A DNA stretch of 64,000 bases from Styela clava (lineage: Eukaryota; Chordata; Ascidiacea; Stolidobranchia; Styelidae): assembly GCF_964204865.1 (NCBI RefSeq), contig NC_135259.1:2666001-2730000 (forward strand), read 5' to 3'. The notes under the pieces are model-generated. The model was not told the origin of the DNA, did not search any database, and was given only the letters and a program-made list of their open reading frames with translations. The translations under genes were made by a program, and so were the position numbers. Positions 35,445 to 48,800 of the stretch are shown in pieces (the first letter of the stretch is position 1; each line of letters starts with the position of its first letter).

Positions 35445-38205
35445 AAATAAATCAAGTGATGAGGATTTCTGGAAATCGCTCTGATTGACCTGCTTTGAAA
35501 ACGATATGAAATACTTCTGTTATCTCGCAAATTCTTAGAGTTTCAACAATGATCCAAAGTTTTACATAAACAGCTTCAAACTACTATTGCCTTGGCAAAT
35601 AAATTAGGTGTTGGAATAATTGTTATATGTTTTTTGCGGTCGTTTATTTCCAGAACCATCAATCCGATTATTTTCTGTAACTGGAATGATTCAATTTTTT
35701 GAAAATAACTGAGTTTTCTCATGTTCCATACACAGACTGTATTATATCTTATGTCAGGCTGTTACCTACATTGAGCTGAATATAATAGGTATATGGCTAT
35801 AAAACAAATTTGCGTATAATTTCATCCACCTACGGTACAAACTCAAATCCTATTTTTTTAAATTATATTATTATATTGATACCAGGCAACAATCAAATAA
35901 CTTTCCATATAAATATCTATCCTCTATCACCGTGTAATTATATTTTATTATATATTCATGGAATCGACTATTTTCTCGTCTTGTTTCCCCACATGTGCAC
36001 GTAGTCGGTGTATTATGATTACTGTACCAGGGTTTGCAATTTTCAGTAAAAAGATATATAAATTCAATGATTATTTGTAAATATGATCCACCAAGTAGTA
36101 GTCAGATCACCGAAGAGAGTCTTTCAAAAATATTTACAATTAATTTATATGCCAAAACAATTTCAATTTGAAACAGTTTATGCAAAACTTTGCCAGATCC
36201 AACCAGGAAAATAAAAACTTAAGGGGATATTAGTTTTGGAAGTATCCCATTACAGACTTTTTGCCAAAAATACTTCTTATATCTTAGCTTTTGTAAGTCA
36301 ATCATAATTTCAATCTGTTTGTGCAAAACCGCATCGTGCAGCTAACAAGAAGGTTCAATAGTTGAAGAAATAAAATTCAAAGAATGTTTGGCATATACTT
36401 TACACTTAATTTTAATTCTCTAGAACAAATCACAATATAAGATGTTTTGCAACACTTTGTGTTCTATAAAAAATGAATAGCTAGTGCGAACAATTTCCAA
36501 GGAAATGGGAAATCCGCATAACGTTTTCCGCAAATATTGCTAAATACGCTACAAAAACATTATGTATGAGTTTTTTTTCGAAATGTATCGGTGTTTGTTA
36601 ATAGCATAATAGGTTTTCAGAAAGCATTGGCCAATAAGCTGGTTAAAAATAATGATAGAATAGAATGAAATATGAAAACTTTTCCAAAAGTACTTTACCC
36701 TAAATTTCTATTTCTACAAATATATTCTTGCGACAAGCCACACGACAGAGATTTCTGGAACAGTTTGAAATTCGAATTTTTTGAAAAATAAATTGAGTAC
36801 CGAGTATTTTTGGAAATCTCTCTGATCGACCTGCTTTAAAACGTTATGAAATATTTCTGGTATCTCGCAAATTCTCACAGTTTCAACAATGAACCAAAGT
36901 TTTGCATAAACAGCCTCAAACTACAATTGTTTTAGCAAATAAATATGGTGTTACATATTTTTTAAATGTTATCTGCGGTGATCGATTCCAAAACCATCAA
37001 ACCGATTATTTTCTTAACCTTCATTGTTTACAAAATAATTCATTATATTAAAAATAACTGGAGAGTTTTCTTGTGTCCAATACACGGACTGTATTGCATC
37101 TTATATAGCATATGGCAGGCTGTTACCCACATTGAGATAAATATGAAACCAATATTTAAATAATTTTTGTTATTAACATCCTTTTCCGTATTTCCTAAAG
37201 AACCTGATGTTTAAAGAAATATACCGTACATATGATCCGCCAAGTATAGTCGAATCACCTAAGAGAGTCTTTCGAAAATATTTACAAATAAATTATTTTC
37301 CAACATAATTGTTATTTAAGGCAGTTTATGCAAAACTTTGTCAGATTCTGGAGAATAAAAAGCTGAAAGGTATATTAGTTTTAGAAGCATTCCAATGCAG
37401 ATTTTTTTTCCAGAACTCCATAGCTGCCTTATTTTTTTAGTCAATCATAATATTTAAGCTGTTTTTGCAAAACCTCATCGTCGGCTAACGAGAAGGTTCA
37501 ATGGTTGAAGATATAAGAAAAAATAAAAATTCTCAGAAATTTTTAACAAATACTTCACAATATTATAGAACAATCATAATGTTTTGCAATATTTGTGTTA
37601 TATAAAAATGGATAGCTAGCGAACAATTGACATGAAATAGAAAATTCGCTGAACGTTTTCCTTAAATATTGCTAAATACGCTACGAGAACATTATGTATG
37701 AGTTTTTCTCAGAAATGTATCGGTGTTTGTTAATAGCATAATATGTTTTCAGAAAACATCGGCCAATACTGCCAGTAAGCTGGTAAGAAATAATGGTATA
37801 AGAGAATAAAATATGAGAACATTATGTATAAGTTTTTCTCAGAAATGTATCGGTGTTTGTTAATAGCGTAATATGTTTTCAAAAAACATTGGCCAATCCT
37901 GCCAGTAAGCTGGTAAGAAATAATGGTATAAGAGAATAAAATATGAAAACGTTTCAAAAAGTTTTTTACACTAAATTTATACTTTTACAAATATAATTTT
38001 CCCGCGACAGAGCTTTCCCGGAACAATTGAAAATTCAGTATTATTGAAACATAAATCAAGTGTTGTGTATACCTGGAATTCGCTCTGATTGACCTGCTTT
38101 AAAACATTATGAAATATTTTTGGTATTTCGCAAATTTTTAGAGTTTCAACAATGATCTAAACTTTTGCATAAAAAGCTTCAAAGCACTATTGCTGACTAG
38201 AACAC
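35445..38205. repeat. Tandem repeat, 1.3-kb unit, just over two copies
   Basis: The anchor (C)TGCTTT(G/A)AAAACG followed by ATGAAATA and TCTCGCAAATTCT recurs at 35491, 36832 and 38095, periods of about 1341 and 1263 bp. Neighbouring phrases (AGTTTCAACAATGA, GCATAAACAGC, CGGTGTTTGTTAATAGCATA) recur in the same order. Copies differ by many substitutions and indels, so the duplication is old. No coding capacity is conserved between the copies. Confidence 0.8.
37685..37942. repeat. 129-bp tandem duplication inside the 1.3-kb repeat
   Basis: Two nearly identical adjacent copies from GAGAACATTATGTATGAG to GTATAAGAGAATAAAATAT. They differ at only a handful of positions, so this internal duplication is younger than the 1.3-kb repeat. 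Confidence 0.85.
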
Positions 38206-38959
38206 GTCCCAATATAAAAGACTATATCGTGTAACCAATAGCGTTTTAACATTGCAATAGTTACAATGAATGACAACAATTTACAAATACTTTTGATGCA
38301 TGTCCTCATGGTGTATTTCGGAATATTTACCAAAAACATTCTGAAAAAAAAGTTGGTAAAAAGAGCCATAATCTTTTCATATTTTGTAACATAATTAGAT
38401 TGTAACATAGGTTTTGAAGTTTTGCAAAAATCTCGGTAAATTACAATCAATTTGAGAAACTAGGTGTAAAATACATTCTCATGTTTTATTTTTCACAATC
38501 ATTGTCTCAGCTAGCTACCAGCAAAACAGGCTAAAATTTTCCAGAAGCAATTTCAAATATTAACAAACACCGCTGATATATAATGTCTATAAGTCTTTAT
38601 AATTATATGTCGCAAACTTTTTTCGAATTTCTATTTCCCTGACAATTTGTTTTGCTAACGAGCCATTTCCTATTTACTCAATGAGTATATTGTATTGAAC
38701 AAACATGTAAGGAAGGTTATATTTACTCGATGCGTTAAGAACACCAGTTTGCTCTAGTAGGTAGATACTTGAAGATTAGAAGAACCGAAATTAATACGTC
38801 GAGGCCTACATTTTTATCGGGGTCGGTATTTTATCAAGTAAACACCAAAATGTTTTCTTGCATGTGGTTTTTTTAAAATTTTTTCCATTCATTGAAGTTA
38901 TTTCTCTTTTTATATCCAATTGATTATTCGTTTTCGTACAGCGCTTCATAAGAGTTTTC

Positions 38960-39069
38960 GGACCTCCTGAAGTATGCGCACCAAGATGGCGCACAACCTG
39001 AGCTCAGGTTGTGTACCAGGTTAGGGTTCAGGTTATGCGACATCTTGCTGCGCATACTTCAGGAGTACC
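38960..39069. mobile_element. Foldback MITE, copy 2
   Basis: A 110-bp palindrome, GGACCTCCTGAAGTATGCGC to GCGCATACTTCAGGAGTACC, with 8-bp target duplication GAGTTTTC (38952-38959 and 39070-39077). Same length as copy 1 at 26805. Confidence 0.9.
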
Positions 39070-39309
39070 GAGTTTTCCTCTTAGGGCTCTGTTCAAGACG
39101 TTTCTGGAAATGAGCTGTTAAATTTTGGATATACCGAAATTTGTCCGCTCAAAAATTGCCTACCATCTTTATTACGCCCCGGACGAAGTGAGATTAGAAT
39201 TATAGATTTGCAGGCTGTGATACCAAATCACTGAATTTCCAACTCAAAAGTTAGTATATTTTGACACAAACTGAATTGAATTTGAAACGATCGCGACAAA
39301 GTTCTCTGA

Positions 39310-39720
39310 AATTCAAGAGAATGAATAAAAACTCAGAATTGAAAATTAGCAAAATAGCTATAGGATTCATCATTGTATTTTTCAATGATTTGGCTGACGG
39401 GTGACTTAATATTATTTGTATCTAATGCAAAACAAATCTGTACTATGCTATTCCTATTTTAAATATTTTGCTAACGGTTCATTTCATTGAAGTTCTTTGA
39501 AATTCAACTTGTACATTTGTCCTGAGAATGAATAAAAACCCAGAATTGAAAATTAGCAAAATAGCTAGGATTCATCCTTGTATTTTTCAATGATTTGGCT
39601 GACGGGCGACTTAATATTATTTGTATCGTTCGATAGACGAACCTGTACTATGATAATAATTCCTATTTTAAATAATTTGCTAACGTTTTATTTTGTCTAA
39701 TCTCAGAAAAAACGATCTGA
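39310..39720. repeat. 207-bp tandem duplication upstream of the module gene
   Basis: CAGAATTGAAAATTAGCAAA occurs at 39334 and 39541, each followed by TTTTTCAATGATTTGGCTGA. Two copies, directly upstream of the signal-peptide exon at 39744, so the promoter-proximal region of that gene is duplicated. Confidence 0.8.
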
Positions 39721-39743
39721 GCGCTCAACAGTTCTAAGTCACG

Positions 39744-39813
39744 ATGCATAAATTTTTCTCATCTCTTTTGATGTTGGCTGCGGTAATATCTATGCTACTT
39801 GATCACGGGAAAG
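39744..39813 (+). CDS. Signal-peptide exon of the module gene
   Basis: ATG at 39744 begins 23 codons with a hydrophobic core (SLLMLAAVISMLL), and the exon ends GGGAAAG/GTACTC in phase 1, which matches every module exon downstream. Confidence 0.7.
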
Positions 39814-42800
39814 GTACTCAAAAATCTATTTGTCTAGTAAAATTATTGAAAAGAAAATATTTCGAAGTTCCATGGGTAACTACTCTCAGCCGAAAGAATT
39901 AAATCAACTACCAACAAAATTACTATTGTCTTTTTAGTTTTGTTTTTGAAAGAAGCTTGCAAACTCAAGTCCGGATCAACCCCAATTTTAGTAAATTCAA
40001 CACCCAACCCGAACTCAGAGTAGAAAAAGTATATTTCTTTTGCTGTTAAAAATCACAAATGTATGACGAATCATGTGTGTTTGGTCTTGTAATGAATTTT
40101 CAACCTTGTTACCCGTGACCTAACTTACATCATATCATACTAAAAAAGAATTTGTTTGAAAATACTAAGTTATAAAAATTTTAGTCCATTTTTATTTAAG
40201 ATCAAGTAATTGAATATTAAGTATAATAGCATTCAGATATAATTGAAACCATCGATCAAAAATTTTCTACATGAACCGTATTTGTCTCACCAGATTGCTG
40301 TGAATGTTTACGTTTCAATATATTTCTTATTTATCACAGCATGTTATAGAGATGAAGACTGTGATGATATGCACTATTGCGATAAATCGTCTAGGACGTG
40401 TGAAAGTTTGCGTAAGCGTTCATAATTTAAAACCAAGATTTTAATTTTAACAATTACCATCGGCCCTCAGTTGTTCCAAACAACCAAACTTCATTTCGAA
40501 TTTATCGCATATATCCATAGCAGCATGGGAATCACTTTTATGCAACAGAATGGCAACATAAATTCTACTATCAACTAATTTACTGTTCTCTCGAATTGTA
40601 TTTGAAGAAATCTTTTAAACTTAGGCCCGGATTCAGCCTATTTTCATGAAATTCTACACCCAACCCGGACTGAGCTTCGAAACTGTGTTTTATTGCCGTC
40701 ATATTTGACAAACTCACTTCGTTCGACGTCAACGTCAATTGTCGCTGATGTCACTGTCATCTATCAGATTTTGAGTTCTAGAGTAAACTTTCTCAAGCAC
40801 GGATTCTCAGAGTCGAAACTGTTTCCTTGTCAAAAATTACATATGTGTGACAATTGAGGAACACGTCTCAAAATTTCCTACTGAAAATTTTTATTTTCAT
40901 TGGTCTTGCAGGGGAATATTGTCGAGTTTTCGTGGCCTCAAATGGGACATATCATACAACCAAAAAGCAATTGTCTGAAAATAGAAAGTTTTGGAACATT
41001 ATGCTCATATTGGAATCAATAACACAATAAATGAATATTCAGAATTAAACCAATCAGATATAACTTAAACTATCGATCACCAGTTTTTCTGCATGACCCT
41101 TATTTGTTATACCAAATTGTTGTAAACTTCTCAGTTATAGTATATTTTTGATTTTACACAGGCTGTAGTCGAGACAATGATTGTGATGATCATCAATACT
41201 GCGATTAAGATTCAGGGGCGTGTTTTGAAAAAGGTTAATTTCTGATATTATGCAAAGTACTTTCAATTTCTATAATTACCATTAGTCGGTCAAACCAGCA
41301 AAACCTAATTTCGACTTCATTGCATATATTCACATAGCAGCATGCCGATCACTCTCATGCAACAGAATATGTTCATTAACTCAACCACTAACAAAATTAC
41401 TGTTGTCTCTTAAGTTTTGTTCCATGTTCTGGAGGCAGCTTGTAAACTTAAGCCTATTTTTAGCAAATTCAACACCCAACCCTAACTCAGTGTCAAGAGA
41501 GTATTTTTTTGTCAGAAATTGCACACGTGGGATGAACCACGCGTCAAACCGGCATAATTAGGCTTCCCGCTGCTTGTCAGCAGGGAACCTATTGTATTCC
41601 TGTGTTTTATTATTATTATTATTTATTATTATTTATTATTATTATTATTTTTTTTTCAAATTGGTCCTACAAACTTGAAATTCACCTCAAATGTGCAGAA
41701 GTTCTCAGCTAGCAATAAAATGCAAATTTTATGCATGACTGACCACGCTTTCACGCTCCAGTGAGCAAAACGCGTATTCAGTTTTTTTGCGATTTCTCAA
41801 AATTGATACATGGTATTGGGTTGAAATTCATAACAATGATTAATGGACATGTTCCTGATACGATATGTCAAGGATACGCATGAGTGACCTAGGCGATACG
41901 CTCCAGTGAGCAATATAGGATTTTACATTTTCATCTTCTTCTCGAGAACAACACTACTTAGAGACTTGAAATTTACATCACATGCAGACAATAGGTCCCC
42001 CATCATAATTTGCAAATTTTATGCATGACTGACCACGCTTTCACGCTCTAGTGAGCAAAACGCGTTCTCAGTTTTTTTGCGATTTCTCAAAATTGATACA
42101 TGCTATTGGGTTGAAATTCATAACAATGATTAATGGACATGTTCCGGATACGAGATGTCAAGGATACGCATGAGTGACCTCGGCGATACGCTCCAGTGAG
42201 CAATATAGGATTTTACACTTTCATCTTCTCCTCGAGAACGACAGTACTTAGAGACTTGAAATTTACATCACATGCAGATAATAAGTCCCCCATCATAATT
42301 TGCAAATTTTATGCATGACTGACCACGCTTTCACGCTCCAGTGAGCAAAACGCGTCTTCAGTTTTTTTTGCGATTTCTCAAAATTGATACATGCTATTGG
42401 GTTGAAATTCATAACAATGATTAATGGACATGTTCCGGATACAATATGTCAAGGATACGCATGAGTGACCTCGGCGATACGCTCCAGTGAGCAATATAGG
42501 ATTTTACATTTTCATCTTCTTCTCGAGAACGACACTACTTAGAGACTTGAAATTTACATCACGTGCAGATAATAAGTCCCCCATCATAATTGTCTTCAGT
42601 TTTTTTTACACGGGAAGCCTGTTAAAGCTGCACGCAGCTCTAGTTGACAACTTGAATTCGTTCGTTTTTTCACGGATATTTTGAATTTGTTTTCAAGTTG
42701 TCGTGACCTAAATTAAATCATATCATACAACAAATACCATTTCTTTATAACTAAAAATCAATTAAATATTTCACTCCCATGTAAATGAAATATTCAATAT

Positions 42801-45800
42801 TTCCATATTAAGAACAATACAGTTACAATGTATTTCTCAATTGTATTTTACGCAGAATGCGAAAAAGATGGTAATTTTGATTATTGGGAATATTGCGATA
42901 CAACTTACTGGACGTGTGAGAATAGAGGTGAATACTAATGTTATGCACAACAACCATCAATTTCTACATTTATTACACCAATTTAAAGTTCATAGGAAGT
43001 ATTCATAGAAGCACGCGGATTACTTTAATTCAATAGCATTTGTTCAAAATTCAACTTTCAAGATTATTATTGTCTCTCAACTTTTGTTCTGTTTTATTTT
43101 ATGAGTATTTTTCAAACTCAGGCACAGATCATATCAATTTTACAAATTCAACACCCAAACCGTACTCTGCGACGAAACTGTACTTTATTATGTCAGAAAT
43201 CATTCTTGCGTGAAAAGCCACGGGTCAAACTGTCGTATTTGTTAACTTCACCTCGTTCGGTCTTCCATGAAACTTTCAAATTTGCTCTCTAGTTGTCGTG
43301 ACCTAAATTTCAATATATCATACAACAGCAAGAAGCATTTCTATACATATATGAATTTATTAAACATTATACACTCTCTTAAATAAAATAATATGTCTTG
43401 CTGTATTCATCATAATACAATTTAGATATAGCTAAACTATTCATAACTAATATGTCTGCGTGACCGATATTTGTCGTACCGTATTGTTATGAATGACTCT
43501 TTATAATCACGGTATATTTCTAATTGTTATTTACGCAGATTGCGAAGGGAGCGATGACTGTAAATATGGCAAATCTTGCAATACAAAGTCATGGACTTGT
43601 GAGGATAAAGGTGAATTTTTATTATTGTGAAACAAAATTTGGTGCTCCCGAAGTATGCGAACCAAGATGGCGGACATCGGAACGTAACATGGGTAACAGG
43701 TTAGGGTTAGGCGATAATTTTTTTCCAATTTTCCTTATTTTAGTCCTATTATCAGTTCGAAGACTAGCCAAGAGTCTACCTAGTATTTATACCTAAAATT
43801 ATGGCCTAACCCTAACCTAGTACACATATTACATTCCGATGTCCACCATCTTGGTTCGCATACTTCGGGAGCCCCCAAAATTTATTATTTCTACATTTAC
43901 CGTTAGTCCTTATTCGCTTCCAGTTAAAGTGCAAGGAAGTGTCCATAACAGCACCCCGATCATTTTCATCCAATTGAATTAGTTATGTGCAACAAAAGTT
44001 GAACTTTCTACATTTACTGTAAGCTCTTATTCGGCCCTAACATTCGAAAGTCATTCAAGGTCCAATAGAAGGATCTATCACGCGTCAAATGCGTATATTG
44101 CAGTGAATGTCTCGGTTACATTTTATTTCAAAACTGTTTTTTACACAGCCTGTAATGAAAACAAAGAATGCGATTCTTTCCAATATTGCGATGAATGGTC
44201 AAAGACTTGTCAAAATAAGGGTAACATTTTATGTTTATGCAACAAAGCTTTCAATTTCTAGAATAACCATCGACCCTCAGACGGTCCAAATGACTAACTC
44301 CATTTCGAGTTTATCGCATATCCATTTTAGGGAAAAGAATAGGGAAATAAAGTCAACTATTAACGAATTCAATGCTATCTCTCGAATTTAGCTTTGCTTT
44401 TTGAAGGAATATCTCAAACATAATCCCGGATTGAGCCCACGTGTGCATCTGCCTCGTATTTGACAAGTTCACTTTGTTCAGTTTTAAAGAGAAATTTCAA
44501 ATTTGTTCGTGAGTTGCCGTGACATAAATTGTATCATATTGTTAGACAAAAAGTATTTATCAGAATTATTATACATTAAACCTTCAATTTGAATTCATGG
44601 TCCAGTAATTGCATTTTGCTGCATGACCGTTAGTTGTATTACCAGATTGGTGCGAAAATCTCAGATACAATGTATTTCAAATTGTTTTCACATAGATTGT
44701 CAAAAAAAAACGATGACTGCGATGACAAACATTTTACATCTATTTGAATGGAATATTCTATTTTTCCACAATACAGTTACAATGTATTTGTATTTTGTAT
44801 TTTACGCAGAATGCGAAAACAACGATGAATGTGAATATGGGGAATATTGCGATACGAGTTCGTGGACGTGTCAAGTTAAAAGTGAATACTATTGTTATGC
44901 AACACAACCTTCAATTTCGACATTTACTACATTGATTTAAAATTTATAGGAAGTAGCTATAGCCGCATGCGGATCACTTTCATGCAACAGCATTGGTTCA
45001 AAAGTCAATTTTCAACAAGTTTATTATTGTCTCTCAACTTTTGTTATATTTTTTCATTTATTCATAAGTATTGTATATTAACATGTCAGAAATTTACTTC
45101 AGTCTGTCATGAAACTTTCAAATTTGATCTCGAATAGTCATGACCTAAATTGCAATATATCATGTAACAAAAAAAGCATTTCTCTGAAAATATTAGGTTA
45201 TAAATTAAATATTATGCATTATGCAATAAAACGTTAAACATCTACATTTTGGCGTCAGTCCCTACCGTCAGCTTTTCGCCGGTCCTAACAATCAAAAGTC
45301 ATTTAAAATCCAATAGTAGAATATATAGAACGCGTCAAAAGCGTATTTGACAACTTCGCATTGATCGGTCTTGCAGTAGATTTTCAAGTTTGTCCCCCCG
45401 TTGCCGTGACCTGAATTGCATCATATCATACAACAAAGAGCATTTGTCTGAAAATACAAAGTTATTGAACATTATACTCTCATTAAAATTCAAGATCTAG
45501 TGATTGTATATTCAGTATAATATCATTCAGATATAACTTAAACTATCGATTACAATTGTTCTGCATGAGCCGTATTCGGCTCACCAGATTGGTTGTAAAT
45601 GTCTTACTTTTATTATATTACTAATTATTCTTCTACACAGCCTGCAATAGAGACCAAGAATGTGAATTTGACCAACATTGCGACGCATCTTCTAGGACGT
45701 GTCAAATAAACGGTAAATTTCTATGATTATGCAACAAAGCAATACCTATCGGCCCACATTTGGTCCAAACACTCAAACTCAATTAGCAGTTTATCGCATA

Positions 45801-48800
45801 TATCCATAGCATGTGTGACGAACGTGTCAATCCGTCATATTTGCCAAACAACTTCACTTCGTTAGGTCGTTCACCGAAATTTGTTTTCAAGTTGTCATGA
45901 TCTGAATTAAATCTTATCATACAACAAAAAGCATGTCTCTGGATATAAAAGTTATGAACTAAAAAATTATGTGATGAACCAATCTCATGGTCGAAACTAT
46001 ATTTCTTCGTCATAAATTACATCTGTGTAACTATTGAAAAACCACGAGGCAACTTTTCTTACTAGACAATTTTATTTTTATCGGTCTTGAAAGGACATAT
46101 TGAATTGTTGCCGAGTTTTCATCGCCCAAAATGTGCCAAATCATACAACAAAAAAGAATTTGTCTGAAAATAGGAAGTTTCGAAACATTATGCTTATAAT
46201 TTTTCTACATGACCGGTATTTGTTATACCAAATTGTTGTAAATTTCCAAGTTACAGTATATTTCTAATTTGTCTTTCACACAGGTTGTACTCGAGACAAT
46301 GATTGTGATGATCATCAATACTGCGATAAAGAATCAAAGATGTGTTTAGATAAAGGTAATATATGATATTATGCAAAAACCAATTTCAACAATTACCATC
46401 AGTTAGTTCAAACAACAAAACTTAATTCCGACTTCATTTCATTTATTTCCACATAGAAGCATGCGGATAATTCTCAGGAAATAGAATTGGTTCATTAACC
46501 AAAATTTTGAATTTGTTCTCATGTTGTCTTGACCTAAATTAAATCATATCTTATAACAAAAAGCATTTCACTGAAAATGAAAAGTTATAAAAATAAAAAG
46601 GAATTAAATATTTTACTTCCATTCAAATGAAATATCTTATATCAGGGCTACTCAACTAGCGGACCGCGGTCCAAACACGGACCTTTCGACCATAAAATTT
46701 GGACCGCGTCTGCTTGTTTATTTTGGCAGGATAAGCATCGTTTTATAGGTTCAAATGATTTTGATACAATTTTAATACACAGCTATACAGTTTGTCGTAC
46801 TGGTACCGATGTGCGATGCTTGTGTCCATATTTGCGAGCCAATCATTGCTCTTGTATTTAATTTAACATTGCATTTGAAGTTTCGTTTATTTGATGAAAT
46901 GAATTTTTCTGTAATGTCCGGACCCCGGTAATTTTGAAGTTTTGTAAACGGACCTTTGGTGAAAATGGTTGAGTAGCCCTGTCCTATATTACAATATTGC
47001 GCACAATAAGGTTGAAATGTAATTCTAATTTGTAATTTTCGCAGAATGCAAAGGAGACGATGACTGTTATTCTAATCAATTTTGCGATACTAGTTACTGG
47101 AATTGTGAGGATAAAGGTGAATACTAATGTTATGCATCAAAACCTTCAATTTCTACATTTACTACATTCATTCAAGATCTATATGAAGTGTCTGTGGCAG
47201 CATGCAGATCACTTGTCTGCAACAATATTGGTTCAAAACTCAACTTTCAACAAGTTGTTTGTCTCCCAACTTTTGTTCTGTTTTATTATAATTTTTCTTC
47301 AAACTCTGGCCCAGATCAAAACAATTTTACAATTTCAACAGCCGAACCATACTCTGAAACAAAACTGTATTATATTATGTCAGAAATTGTTCATTTCTCA
47401 AGAACCACGAGTAGGGCGGCGGCAGTGTGGCTCATCGCGCTTGGGATTACGCTCGCCACCGCGTCTCTGATTACTCGCAGGTTCGAATCCCATGCGGGAA
47501 TGGTAATGTGCGAGAGGATTTCTGTACTTCTCGCTGCCGTAGGGTGGTTCACGTGACCGCTGGTCGGTTACGGCTTCCTCCACCATCAAATCCATGCTTC
47601 TGAAAACAAATAACTAACTAATCCCATACCCGACTTGGAATGGTAACCGGACGAGAGGCCGTGGTTCGCCATATGGTTAAGCCGTCTTATCGGCTCTCAT
47701 CTCCCCGGGATAAATATGTAAAATCTATCCTAACTGTCGTAATAGATAACTTCTCTTCGTCCAGTCTTTCATAGAACTTTCAAATTTGTTCTCGAGTTGT
47801 CATGACCTAAATTGCAGTATATCATAAATTCTAATTTGTATTTTACGCAGACTGCAAAGACAGTGATGACTGTTATAATGGACAAAGTTGCAATAAAATT
47901 CTTTGGATATTATCCTCCTGTTATAATTTAAGATCCAGTAATTGCATATTCAGTATAATATCATTCAGATATTACATAAACTATCGATCACAATTTTTTT
48001 TTTGCATGAGCCCCATTTGTCTTGCCAGATTGCTATGAAAGTCTCATTTACAATATATTCTAATTTGTCTTTTACCTAGCCTGTAATGCAGACAAAGAAT
48101 GTGAATATTTCCAATATTGCGATGAATGGTCAAGGACTTGTCGAGAAAGGGGTAAAATTCTATGATTATGCAACAAAGCTTTCAATTTTTGCAATTACCA
48201 TCGGCCCTCAGTTTATCCAAACAACCCATCTCCATATTGAATTTAGCGCGTATATAACCATAGCAGCATGCTGATCAATTTTATGCAATAGAATATGTAC
48301 AAAAAATCAATTATCAACAAATTTATTGCCGTTTCCCGAACTTGTTTTTCAATTCCAAATGCATTTTTCAAACATAATCCCGGATTCGACCTATCAAATT
48401 TAACACCCAGTCCAAACTTTGCTTCATTGCAAGAAATCACTCATGTGTGATGAAAGTGCGTCATATTCGACAAATTCACTTCGTTCAGTCTTGAAAGAAA
48501 AGTATATTCAGCACAATCTAAATCATTTAGAAATCAAAGTATCGATCACCTGTTTTGCTTATTAATGATCGTTATTTGTATTACCAGATTGGTGCGAAAG
48601 TCTTAGTTACAATCTATTTCTAATTTGTATTTCACACAGAATGTAAAAAAGACGATGAATGCTATTCCTTTGAAAAATGCACGAGTTCAGGGATGTGTGA
48701 GCAAAAAGGTAGATTAATAATATTATGCAAAAAAAGATTAATTTCTTGAAGTATTCATAGCAGTATGCAAATAACTCTTTAATTAAGATTTCAAGCCTAA

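Larger units (their letters stand above)
41560..42645 (+). mobile_element. Helentron/HINE-like element with core tandem repeats
   Basis: Starts with AGGCTTCCCG (41560-41569), which recurs inverted as CGGGAAGCCT at 42611-42620, just before a terminal hairpin AGCTGCACGCAGCT (42626-42639) and the end CTCTAGT. Between them are an ATT microsatellite and three 290-bp core repeats. This order (subterminal inverted repeat, microsatellite, core repeats, inverted copy, 3' hairpin) is that of Helentron-associated or pearl-like elements. Paralogous intron units give the empty site TATTTGACAAC, so insertion was between two T residues with no duplication, as expected for Helentrons. Non-autonomous. Confidence 0.75.

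Noticed and set aside
43524..43796. 90-codon frame overlapping module exon 4
   Set aside because: Out of frame with the module and running into the foldback MITE; a shadow of the exon plus the MITE.
47420..47500. Possible tRNA gene
   Set aside because: A and B boxes are present, but no acceptor or anticodon stem closes and the sequence continues as a SINE body.
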